This document shows positions 1-5,967 of a stretch of DNA of 9,455 bases, in pieces (position 1 is the first letter of the stretch; every line of letters begins with the position of its first letter). A program made the translations under genes and the position numbers. The DNA is from Dehalococcoidia bacterium (GTDB lineage Bacteria > Chloroflexota > Dehalococcoidia > Dehalococcoidales > UBA5760): NCBI GenBank assembly GCA_011176655.1, contig DUEB01000039.1, positions 1 through 9,455 on the forward strand. The letters are read 5' to 3'. Below the pieces are notes generated by a model, which worked only from the letters and a program-made list of their open reading frames with translations, was not told the DNA's origin and made no database searches.

Positions 1-450
1 AGGGCCTTTGTCGCCATCAGGGATAACGACATTGCCGCCCAGGTGATGGGGATTAATCTCTTTCGCTATAAGCTTCTCGCCTTCTTTATCGGCTGTTTCC
101 TGGCGGGAATCGCCGGTTCCTTGTTTGCCCACTGGATCGGCTTTCTCAATGCTGAGAATTTCACCATGATGGACTCGATACTGTATGTTGGCATCGTCAT
201 CATCGGCGGCCTGGGCACCACCATCGGGCCTATTTTCGGTGTCATCTTTATCCGCTTACTCCAGAAGCTAATGACCCTCATTTCACCGATTATGGAGAGT
301 GCCATCCCGACCCTGCCCGCTGGATTTACCACCGGCATCGGCCCCATGGTATTCGGCCTGGCCGTTATCCTGTTCCTGATATTAGAGCCTCGTGGACTGG
401 CCCACCGCTGGGCGTTATTCCGGGCTTCGTATAAGCTTTGGCCATTCTAA
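1..450 (+). CDS. livM: Branched-chain amino-acid ABC transporter permease LivM, C-terminal part (5' end cut by window)
   Basis: This is the inner-membrane permease half of a Liv/HAAT-type importer; with LivH it would form the channel driven by LivF and LivG. The frame is open from base 1, so the start lies outside the window and about 149 residues are visible. They begin RAFVAIRDNDIAAQVMGIN, the conserved cytoplasmic coupling segment of LivM (RAF-AIRDNE-AA--MGIN in the family), which docks on the ATPase. Hydrophobic segments follow (LLAFFIGCFLAGIAGSLFA; ILYVGIVIIGGLG; FGLAVILFLILEPRGLA), with the typical C-terminal EPRGL. The stop is TAA at 448-450. The substrate-binding gene follows after 78 bases on the same strand, so the two are probably co-transcribed. 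The family call is firm; the transported substrate cannot be read from the permease. Confidence 0.93.
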   Translation, partial: RAFVAIRDNDIAAQVMGINLFRYKLLAFFIGCFLAGIAGSLFAHWIGFLNAENFTMMDSILYVGIVIIGGLGTTIGPIFGVIFIRLLQKLMTLISPIMESAIPTLPAGFTTGIGPMVFGLAVILFLILEPRGLAHRWALFRASYKLWPF

Positions 451-528
451 ATAGTTCTGTAAATGAGGGAGGTGATGTCGTATCGCATAAAATCTTTTGA
501 CTAAACTTGATTAAAGGAGGAATGCTAA

Positions 529-1785
529 ATGAGCTATAAAAGACCATTAAAGGTAGCTTTAGCTGTATCCCTGGTCTTAGCCATGGCCGTGATACCCCTG
601 CTCGGCAGTGGTTGTGTCGGGGGTGGTCCGGGGGCAGCCCCTTCAGGGGTAAAGGTAGGCTTCAGCATCTGTTATACCGGGGTTGCCGCCGAGAAGGGAC
701 GCCCCATGGGTGACGGCAAGCTGGACTGCATGAAGTACATCAATGAAGAGCTGGGGGGCATCGACGGGCACCAGATTGAGGTTATCTGGCGTGATAACGA
801 ATATGATACCGCTAAGGCGGTTACCGTTATCAACGAGCTGATGGGCAAGGGCTGCCTGCTCTTCACCACGAACTCCTCCAAGATGATGGGGGCGTCTATG
901 GAGATTGCCAACCGGGCCAGCTTCCCCGGCTTTACCGTCTTTAGCTCTCCGGTGTGCACCCATCCGCCGCAGCATATCTACGGACAGATGCCGGACTACG
1001 GCGATGACTGGGCGGCCTTTGCTGCCTACTATCTGGAGAACATCTGGCAGGGCGAGGGGAAGCCCAAGATGGCCCTGCACCTTCTGGATAACACCACCGG
1101 TTCGGGGGCCCGAGATGCGTCTCGAGCTTTAGCCGATGAGCTGGGTATTGAAATCGTGGCTGATGAGGAACACTCCGCGACCACCATCTCCGAGATGGAG
1201 AGCCTGACCCGAATCAAGGCCCAGAACCCCGATGTCCTCTACATATCCAGCACCCCGCAGCCCACCTCCATCATCGTCCAGAATGCGGTGGACCTGGGTC
1301 TGTATCCCGGTGTCACCATTGGCTGCGGCCACGCCAGCTTCACCAGCGTTCTGGTTGAGCTGGCCGGGGCGGATGCCGAGGGCGTTTTCGGCGTCTATCC
1401 CACGGTAAACTGGGGTGACGACGTGCCGGCCATGGCCAAGATGACGGAGTACTGCCAGCAGTACCACCCGGAGGATTACGGCAACATGGACTACATCACC
1501 TCCTGGGCCGAGAGCCTGATTGTGACCGAGATTCTGAGGCTGGCGGTAGAGAATGTCGGTGTTGACAATCTGACCCCAGAGGCGGTAGAGGAGTACGGCT
1601 TTAAGAAGCTCGATAACTTTAGTGTCGGCGGCCTGCACGGCCCGGTCAGCTATACCTCAGGCGACAACCGGCTGTCTAAATCGAGCCGTGTCTTCCAGGT
1701 TCAGGACGGCGAACTCGTGCCCGTCAGCGGCTGGGTGGAAGCGCCGCTGATAAAGTACGAAGACTTTGATTGGTTCGGACAGTAA
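529..1785 (+). CDS. ABC transporter substrate-binding lipoprotein, Liv/HAAT family (Peripla_BP_6)
   Basis: This 418-residue receptor captures solute outside the membrane and hands it to the LivHM channel. It has a basic N-terminus (MSYKRPLK), a hydrophobic stretch at residues 9-25 and a lipobox-like end GSG-C29, so it is probably cleaved and lipid-anchored at Cys29. The lipobox is imperfect, with Gly at -3 and Leu at -4. The mature part starts with KVGFSICYTGVAAEKG and has HQIEVIWRDNEYDTAKAV near residue 80, both characteristic of the type I periplasmic fold, and its length is usual for the family. The ATG start is set by AAAGGAGG at 513-520 with an 8-base spacer. It lies between livM and livF, the expected place. 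The substrate is unknown: amino acids are the family default, but relatives bind amides, urea or aromatic acids. A strong hairpin after the stop may raise its level over downstream genes. Confidence 0.92.
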   Translation: MSYKRPLKVALAVSLVLAMAVIPLLGSGCVGGGPGAAPSGVKVGFSICYTGVAAEKGRPMGDGKLDCMKYINEELGGIDGHQIEVIWRDNEYDTAKAVTVINELMGKGCLLFTTNSSKMMGASMEIANRASFPGFTVFSSPVCTHPPQHIYGQMPDYGDDWAAFAAYYLENIWQGEGKPKMALHLLDNTTGSGARDASRALADELGIEIVADEEHSATTISEMESLTRIKAQNPDVLYISSTPQPTSIIVQNAVDLGLYPGVTIGCGHASFTSVLVELAGADAEGVFGVYPTVNWGDDVPAMAKMTEYCQQYHPEDYGNMDYITSWAESLIVTEILRLAVENVGVDNLTPEAVEEYGFKKLDNFSVGGLHGPVSYTSGDNRLSKSSRVFQVQDGELVPVSGWVEAPLIKYEDFDWFGQ

Positions 1786-1794
1786 TTATTAATT

Positions 1795-1834
1795 AAGGTG
1801 GGAGCCCCTGTCGGGGACGGGGGCTCCTGCGGTG
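1795..1834 (+). promoter_or_regulatory. SD-like sequence plus GC hairpin just before the livF start
   Basis: GGAGCCCC (1801-1808) pairs perfectly with GGGGCTCC (1820-1827), giving an 8-bp stem with an 11-base loop. No T-run follows, so it is not a standard intrinsic terminator. AAGGTG (1795-1800) lies just before the stem, and the GTG start of livF (1832) lies 4 bases after it. If the stem forms, AAGGTG would sit about 4 bases from GTG, which could be a structurally bridged ribosome site. The stem could instead protect the receptor mRNA from 3' decay and lower livF output. The pairing is seen in the sequence; the function is inferred. Confidence 0.5.
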
Positions 1835-2638
1835 GCAGAAATCGTTATGCTTAAACTGAGTAACGTTGAGGTCAGCTACCTCAATGTGATACGGGTGTTG
1901 CATGGTGTCTCTCTGCGCGTCGATGACGGGCAGATTGTGGCTCTGCTGGGAGCCAATGGCGCTGGTAAGAGCACCACGCTTAAGGCGATATCGGGGCTGC
2001 TCCGCAGCGAGGAAGGGGAGGTAACCGGGGGCAGTATCGAGTGGCGCGGGCAGAACATTACCAACCAGAACGCCGAAGAGGTGGGTAAGCTGGGTATCAT
2101 TCAGGCGCTTGAGGGGCGCCGTGTTTTCGAGCACCTCAACACCGAGGAAAACCTGCTGGTCGGGGCCTATGAGCGCCGGGACCGCGGCGCCGTCAAAGAG
2201 GACCTGGCTATGGTCTACCAGTATTTCCCGTGCCTCAAGGAGCTGAGGCGTAATACCGCTGGCTATCTTTCCGGCGGCGAGCAGCAGATGCTGGTCGTCG
2301 GTCGGGCGATGATGGCTAGCCCCAAACTCCTCATGCTGGACGAGCCGTCGCTGGGTCTGGCTCCCATGCTGGTCGAGGAAATCTATGACACTATCCGGCG
2401 TTTCAGCAGGGAGCACGAGACCTCGGTGCTCCTCGTGGAGCAGAATGTCAGGGTTGCCCTCGGTATCGCTGACTACGGTTATGTTATGGAGAACGGGCGT
2501 ATCGTTCTTGACGGCAGCGCCGACTTTCTCAAGCATAACGAGGACGTGAGGGAGTTTTATATGGGGCTATCGGCTGCGGGGACACGCAAGAGCTACCGTG
2601 AGGTAAAGCACTACAAAAGACGCAAGCGGTGGCTGTAG
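1832..2638 (+). CDS. livF: Branched-chain amino-acid ABC transporter ATP-binding protein LivF
   Basis: One of the two cytoplasmic ATPases of the importer. In the 268-residue frame from the GTG start, Walker A is GANGAGKST at 40-48, the signature is LSGGEQQ at 146-152 and Walker B is LLMLDEP at 166-172, followed by SLGLAP, which is characteristic of LivF. LLVEQN has Gln where most ABC ATPases have the switch His, also normal for LivF. The C-terminus carries a basic extension (SYREVKHYKRRKRWL) beyond the usual roughly 235-residue LivF; I recall similar tails in Liv clusters of anaerobes. The start is uncertain: GTG at 1832, next to the hairpin, or ATG at 1847 (MLKLSNVEVSYL), which fits family N-termini but has no clear ribosome site. 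It follows the receptor gene by 46 bases and converges on livG with a 20-base gap. Confidence 0.93.
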   Translation: MAEIVMLKLSNVEVSYLNVIRVLHGVSLRVDDGQIVALLGANGAGKSTTLKAISGLLRSEEGEVTGGSIEWRGQNITNQNAEEVGKLGIIQALEGRRVFEHLNTEENLLVGAYERRDRGAVKEDLAMVYQYFPCLKELRRNTAGYLSGGEQQMLVVGRAMMASPKLLMLDEPSLGLAPMLVEEIYDTIRRFSREHETSVLLVEQNVRVALGIADYGYVMENGRIVLDGSADFLKHNEDVREFYMGLSAAGTRKSYREVKHYKRRKRWL

Positions 2639-2644
2639 CGGTTC

Positions 2645-2669
2645 GCCGGTAAGCCCGGTTACCCCGGCT
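2645..2669. other. Imperfect dyad at the livF/livG convergent junction
   Basis: GCCGGTAA and TTACC(CC)GGC form an imperfect stem around the loop GCCCGG between the two convergent stop codons, and overlap the last codons of livG. It has no T-run on either strand, so it is at best a weak two-way pause or termination site. It is recorded because no other terminator is visible between livF and livG. Confidence 0.25.
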
Positions 2670-3504
2670 GCCCCAGGTAGGCAGATATGACACTGGGATT
2701 GTCTCTAATCTCTTCCGGCGTGCCCTCGGCTATCTTCCGTCCAAAATCTAAAACCACAATCCTGTCGGCCAGGTCCATGACTACCCCCATGTCGTGCTCG
2801 ACAAGGACGATGCAGCTAACGCCGTCCCTGAGCACCGGTGTCTCGGGGTAGGTGTCCCCCTGCCCCTCAAAGATGTCAATGATAAAGCGGGCGATGTCTT
2901 CCTTCTCTTCCAGGTTCATCCCGGCCATTGGCTCATCAAGAAGCAAGACCTTTGGCTCCAGAGCCAGAGCCCGCCCCAGCTCGACACGCTTACGCAGTCC
3001 GTAGGGGAGGGTGCCCACCACCTGCTTTCGAATCGAGGCTATCTCCAGGAAGTCGATGATGTCCTCAACCGTCTTACGGTGCCTGATTTCCTCCCTTTGG
3101 GCTGAGCCGAAATAGAAGGCGCTGCTCAGGAAGTTCTGCTTCATAAGCACGTGCCGGGCAGCCATGATATTATCCAGGGTGCTTAAGCCCGTGAATAGCT
3201 CGATATTCTGGAAGGTTCTGGCCAGGCCCAGCCGGGCCGCCTTGTCGGGGCGGATTCGGGTGAGCCTCTGGCCCTCGAAGTAGACCTCACCCTGCTGCGG
3301 TTTGTAGAAGCCGTTGATACAGTTTAGAATGCAGGTCTTCCCGGCGCCGTTCGGCCCGATAATCGCCAGGATTTCACCGTCGTTGATGTCAAAGCTGACC
3401 TCGCTGAGTGCCTTGACGCCGCCGAAGGAGAGGGAAAGGTTCTCAATCCTTATCTTGGCGGCCTTGCTTGTTACCTCTGGCAACTTCGGCTCTCCAAACT
3501 GCAA
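2659..3504 (-). CDS. livG: Branched-chain amino-acid ABC transporter ATP-binding protein LivG
   Basis: This is the second ATPase type of the Liv importer (281 residues from the TTG at 3504). Walker A is GPNGAGKT at 50-57; the Q-loop lies in RTFQNIELF (96-104); the degenerate signature PYGLRKRVELGRAL (167-180) is typical of LivG; Walker B is VLLLDEPMAG (186-195); and VEHDMG holds the switch His237. A loop of about 15 residues (FEGQGDTYPETPVLRDG, 212-228) before the last strand is longer than in E. coli LivG. There are two candidate starts, both TTG: 3504, with no clear ribosome site, and 3483 (residue 8), preceded by GGAGAG and a 6-base spacer. The second looks better and keeps the whole domain. 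An in-frame TGA, the stop of the upstream gene, lies 24 bases above 3504. The gene is tail to tail with livF instead of in line with it. Confidence 0.93.
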   Translation of the reverse strand: MQFGEPKLPEVTSKAAKIRIENLSLSFGGVKALSEVSFDINDGEILAIIGPNGAGKTCILNCINGFYKPQQGEVYFEGQRLTRIRPDKAARLGLARTFQNIELFTGLSTLDNIMAARHVLMKQNFLSSAFYFGSAQREEIRHRKTVEDIIDFLEIASIRKQVVGTLPYGLRKRVELGRALALEPKVLLLDEPMAGMNLEEKEDIARFIIDIFEGQGDTYPETPVLRDGVSCIVLVEHDMGVVMDLADRIVVLDFGRKIAEGTPEEIRDNPSVISAYLGQPG

Positions 3505-3528
3505 AGGTCGTTTATCGGCTGGTCTGCT

Positions 3529-3798
3529 TCAGCATCCCTTCTCGGTTTCCTCACGAGCCAGCTTTTCCTTGTACTGAGTTACGCGGTGGCATTCCAGCCC
3601 CTGGCACTCCAGATGGCGTCCCAGCCGCTTACCCTTCTTCCTGAGCTGACTGGCTACCGCCTTAGCCGCCTCCCGGTACTTGGTGTAGCCGGTACACCTA
3701 GTCGACCAGTCCTTATATACCAGCACGGTTACTTCATCGTCCACCGCATCGCAGTAGATGGTGGTTGCCGTTACCTGCCAGTCTGTCTTGCTCGTCAC
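3529..3798 (-). CDS. Small Cys-containing hypothetical protein, likely co-transcribed with livG
   Basis: An 89-residue soluble protein that I cannot assign to a named family. The GTG start at 3798 is well supported by AAGGAG with a 6-base spacer. The N-terminal part (WQVTATTIYCDAVDDEVTVLVY) looks like two beta strands, and the C-terminal part is charged and helical. Cysteines are at 16, 35, 65, 70 and 89; C65-QGLE-C70-H71 resembles one half of a metal site, and C16/C35 could complete it, but this is inference. I recall similar short proteins in Dehalococcoidia genomes. Its stop lies 24 bases before the first possible livG start, in the same frame, so the two genes probably share a transcript. 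There is no signal peptide or membrane segment. It is real by ribosome site and spacing; the function is unknown. Confidence 0.7.
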   Translation of the reverse strand: MTSKTDWQVTATTIYCDAVDDEVTVLVYKDWSTRCTGYTKYREAAKAVASQLRKKGKRLGRHLECQGLECHRVTQYKEKLAREETEKGC

Positions 3799-3816
3799 AG
3801 GATGCTCCTTACCCAG

Positions 3817-3844
3817 ATTAGCATATTGCGGCTTGGGGTGTCTA
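3817..3844 (-). promoter_or_regulatory. Possible promoter of the small Cys gene and livG
   Basis: On the minus strand TAGACA (3839-3844) is followed after 16 bases by GCTAAT (3817-3822); they match consensus at 5/6 and 4/6. The start of transcription would fall near 3810, at the edge of the AAGGAG ribosome site, which is tight. This is a weak call. Confidence 0.25.
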
Positions 3845-3965
3845 TCGCCGGGGCGCTTTTTACCTCAGGGGGTTTACTTGACATAACGCTTGCGGCTGTT
3901 TAACCCGGTCTCTCCATTAATAAATAGGTGGCTAGCCTCGGGTGGGGTATCCGGCTGGCGCCCCT

Positions 3966-3994
3966 TTGACAAAATGGAAAGAATATAATTTAAT
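3966..3994 (+). promoter_or_regulatory. Sigma-70-type promoter of the DUF3096 gene
   Basis: TTGACA (3966-3971, perfect) and TTTAAT (3989-3994, 5/6) are separated by 17 bases, in an AT-rich patch that contrasts with the GC-rich flanks. Transcription would start near 4001, giving a leader of about 25 bases that holds the ribosome site GGGAGG (4012-4017). A perfect TATAAT at 3984-3989 overlaps but is only 12 bases from the -35. Confidence 0.6.
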
Positions 3995-4025
3995 AATCAC
4001 TAAAACTGTAAGGGAGGAAAGAGCC

Positions 4026-4175
4026 ATGCCACTTGCCATACCGGGGGTCATTACTGCCATCATCGCCATCGTCTTCGGAATCATTATCCTTGTCAAGCCT
4101 GCAGTGCTTGCCTATCTAATCGGTATTTACCTCATCATTATCGGTGCCATCTACTTTATACAAAATTACTTATAG
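4026..4175 (+). CDS. DUF3096-type small membrane protein
   Basis: A 49-residue protein that is almost wholly hydrophobic: MPLAIPGVITAIIAIVFGII, then ILVKPAVLAYLIGIYLIIIG and AIYFIQNYL. This is two membrane helices with a short turn around VKPAVL, the layout and length of DUF3096 proteins. The biochemical role of the family is unknown. The start is chosen from AGGGAGG ending at 4017 with an 8-base spacer. The frame is open back to a GTG at 3942, but that would lie upstream of the predicted transcript start and would add an unlikely polar leader. It stands alone as its own unit with its own promoter, between divergently oriented neighbours. Confidence 0.8.
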   Translation: MPLAIPGVITAIIAIVFGIIILVKPAVLAYLIGIYLIIIGAIYFIQNYL

Positions 4176-4214
4176 CGGTTAGCCTAGCATAGAGAATGAT
4201 GGGGTAGCAGTGAG

Positions 4215-4312
4215 CGTGCCTGGTTGCGGGCACGGCACAGCCGGAAAGTGGGCGAAAAACCCCGCAGGGCTATCTTTATCGGGTCTCCTGACGCGAGGGG
4301 GAAGGCTGTCGC
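4215..4312. other. Inverted-repeat-rich spacer, possible structured RNA or 3' UTR
   Basis: CGTGCC (4215-4220) pairs with GGCACG (4229-4234) around an 8-base loop. ACAGCC (4237-4242) pairs with GGCTGT (4304-4309), and GC/GC extends it past a bulged C. Inside, CCCCGC (4260-4265) pairs with GCG-A-GGGG (4293-4300) with one bulged A. The two larger stems are nested and close a block of about 75 bases. It matches no riboswitch, SRP, 6S, tmRNA or RNase P signature that I know. On the minus strand it begins shortly after the PfkB-gene stop, and GCGGGGTTTTT there could be a weak terminator. Either strand is possible. Confidence 0.3.
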
Positions 4313-4327
4313 TTGGGCAGGGCTATT

Positions 4328-5260
4328 CTAGTAGCGGCGGGAGGACATATTTAGCCTCTCCCTGAATTCGTCGGGGCTGAAGCGGTATTCTTGGGTGCCG
4401 TAACTCTCGACGGCGAAAGAGGCACAGACGCTGCCCATCATGGCGCAATCTCTGATGTCCTTACCTTGAACCAGGCCCTTGATTAAGCCCGCCCGGTAGG
4501 CGTCGCCAGCGCCGGTGGGGTCGACGACCGTCCTGGGTCTGGCGGCCGGGATAACCAGCTCGCCGTCCGCCGTTACCACCCGGGAACCCAGTTCCCCCAG
4601 GGTGGTAATTATTATCCCGGTACTCTGGAGCAGCTTTTCCCGGTCTAGCCCGGTGCTAGTCATGATAAGCTCCAGTTCGTAGTCGTTGGAAATCAGTATT
4701 TTGGAGCCTGTGATACATCGGGTGAGGTCGCCTCTGGGCCACATGGGCAGCGATTGCCCCGGGTCAAAGATACAGTCGATGCCCCGCGACTTGCAGGCGA
4801 GGGAATAGGTCATCATGTCTTCGAGGTTGCCGGCGGCGATAATGGCCAGGCTTTCTCCGGGCGGTAGCTTGTCAAAATCGAAGGTAGAAGGGTGTTTCAT
4901 GGCTCCGGGGTTAAAGCCGGTAATCTGGTTATCGGCGCGGTCGGTGGTGATATAGGCGGAGGCGGTAAATTCATCTTCAATGACCTTGATGCTGTCGCGG
5001 GCTATCTGGTTTTGCGCCAGCCATACGAAGTATCTGTGGTGGTCTTGGCCCACGGTGGCTAAGATTATCGGTTTTTCCTCCAGCAGGGAGAGGGCGTAGG
5101 CGATGTTGCCTGCGGTGCCGCCGAGCTTTTCCACCATGCCGTTGACGGTGAAGGAGACATTGAGAACGTGTAGCTTCCCGGGCAGGATATGGTCGGAGAA
5201 TTTCCCGGGAAAGGTCATTATGCGGTCGTAGGCCAGCGAGCCGGAAACAATGATATTCAT
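4328..5260 (-). CDS. PfkB-family carbohydrate/nucleoside kinase
   Basis: A cytoplasmic kinase of 310 residues in the ribokinase/adenosine kinase (PfkB) superfamily, which transfers the gamma-phosphate of ATP to a sugar or nucleoside hydroxyl. The N-terminal strand is MNIIVSGSLAYDRIM. The Gly-rich motif GGTAGNIAYAL (47-57) corresponds to PfkB signature 1. An NxxE motif is N192-DY-E195, used for Mg/phosphate in the family. Signature 2, DPTGAGDAYRAG (247-258), holds the anion hole and the catalytic base Asp253. ATG at 5260 is the only usual start before an upstream in-frame stop (TGA at 5294-5296); the ribosome site is weak (CAGG). The lid region suggests an adenosine-kinase-like member, but the substrate cannot be read from sequence. 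It is divergent from the PEBP gene, with separate promoters. Confidence 0.9.
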   Translation of the reverse strand: MNIIVSGSLAYDRIMTFPGKFSDHILPGKLHVLNVSFTVNGMVEKLGGTAGNIAYALSLLEEKPIILATVGQDHHRYFVWLAQNQIARDSIKVIEDEFTASAYITTDRADNQITGFNPGAMKHPSTFDFDKLPPGESLAIIAAGNLEDMMTYSLACKSRGIDCIFDPGQSLPMWPRGDLTRCITGSKILISNDYELELIMTSTGLDREKLLQSTGIIITTLGELGSRVVTADGELVIPAARPRTVVDPTGAGDAYRAGLIKGLVQGKDIRDCAMMGSVCASFAVESYGTQEYRFSPDEFRERLNMSSRRY

Positions 5261-5292
5261 GCTGCCTGATGTTTTCAGACGGTATCTCCTAT

Positions 5293-5338
5293 CTCAGCTA
5301 CTGAGGCTATGGTAAAGCCACGGCTTACCGGCTGTCAA
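5293..5338 (-). promoter_or_regulatory. Promoter of the PfkB-kinase gene with a small dyad
   Basis: On the minus strand TTGACA (5333-5338) and TACCAT (5309-5314, 4/6) are 18 bases apart, placing the transcript start near 5302. A 5-bp dyad, CTCAG-CTA-CTGAG (5293-5305), overlaps that start and could be an operator half or a leader stem. The leader to the ATG would be about 40 bases. Confidence 0.5.
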
Positions 5339-5412
5339 GGGGTGCTTGACGACGCTGACTCCAGGGAAACCCGGCATCGTGGTTTTCAGCGTGGGAATAT
5401 TTTATCTCGGGA

Positions 5413-5441
5413 TTGACACCGGGGCATGGCGGAACTACGAT
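5413..5441 (+). promoter_or_regulatory. Promoter of the PEBP gene
   Basis: TTGACA (5413-5418, perfect) is followed after 17 bases by TACGAT (5436-5441, 4/6). Transcription would start near 5448, about 49 bases before the ATG. The gene therefore keeps promoter, ribosome site and start in good order, which bears on whether it is dead. Confidence 0.5.
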
Positions 5442-5496
5442 AATAATGCTGGTGAGGCATGGTTGGAGGTGGCAACCGCCGCCGAAGGAGGGAGAA

Positions 5497-5958
5497 ATGG
5501 TATTATCCGTATCAAGCTCAGTATTCGGGGAGGGAGATATGATACCTGCCCGTTATACCTGCCAGGGACAGGATGTATCGCCGCCGCTTGCCTAGAGTGA
5601 AGTACCGGCCGGGACTCAGTCTCTGGCGCTTATTATGGACGACCCGGACGCCCCCGTTGGGGTGTTCAGGCACTGGGTGATATTTAACATACCGGCTACC
5701 AGCCCCGGGCTTTCCGAGGCGGTACCGGCTCAGGCTCAGCTTCCCGGCGGGGCCTTACAGGGTAAGAACGACTTCGGCCGGATTGGCTATGGCGGCCCCT
5801 GTCCGCCACCGGGCCGCCCGCATCGGTATCAGTTCACGGTCTACGCGCTGGATAGCCCCCTGGACTTAAAGGCAGGGGCAGCCAAAGGGCAGGTTCTCGA
5901 TGCTGTGCCGGGGCACGTCCTGGCTCAGGGTCGGCTCAGCGGCAGGTACCAGCGTTAG
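5497..5958 (+). pseudogene. PEBP family protein (YbhB/YbcL-like) interrupted by one in-frame TAG
   Basis: Phosphatidylethanolamine-binding-protein fold, 153 codons including the internal stop, the normal family length. ATG 5497 is preceded by AAGGAGG (5485-5491) with a 5-base spacer. Codons 1-32 read MVLSVSSSVFGEGDMIPARY then TCQGQDVSPPLA. Codon 33 is TAG (5593-5595), after which the same frame continues SEVPAGTQSLALIMDDPDAP. Family members usually have Trp at this point (SPPL-W-S), so one G-to-A change of TGG explains it. The rest is complete: DDPDAP at 48-53, FRHW at 57-60, GKNDFGRIGYGGPCPPPG up to 106, HR at 109-110 and the C-terminal GRLSGRYQR. There is no frameshift or second lesion. It may be a fresh pseudogene, a read-through gene or a base error. 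Restart at ATG 5635 lacks a ribosome site and would lose the first strands. The bacterial role of the family is poorly known. Confidence 0.85.
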
Positions 5959-5967
5959 CGGCGGTGC

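Noticed and set aside
643..1638. Several minus-strand open frames of 95 to 169 codons
   Set aside because: They are antisense to the substrate-binding lipoprotein gene and have no recognisable domain; expected in GC-rich coding DNA.
1793..2536. Long open frame (247 codons) on the minus strand
   Set aside because: It lies antisense to livF, whose Walker and signature motifs are unmistakable; the minus frame shows no family motif.
3878..3906. Plus-strand TTGACA as a promoter
   Set aside because: No -10-like hexamer lies at 16-18 bases; the nearest is TAACCC.
3966..3989. TTGACA with the perfect TATAAT at 3984-3989 as the promoter pair
   Set aside because: The spacer is only 12 bases; the overlapping TTTAAT at 17 bases fits better.
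4280..4295. Minus-strand GTCAGGAGACCC resembling the B12 box of cobalamin riboswitches
   Set aside because: The other conserved parts of the riboswitch are missing, the upstream half would fall in the PfkB coding region, and no gene lies correctly downstream.
5497..5958. TAG as a sense codon throughout the genome
   Set aside because: Several genes in the window, including this one, end at TAG in a family-normal place, so the codon still works as stop.
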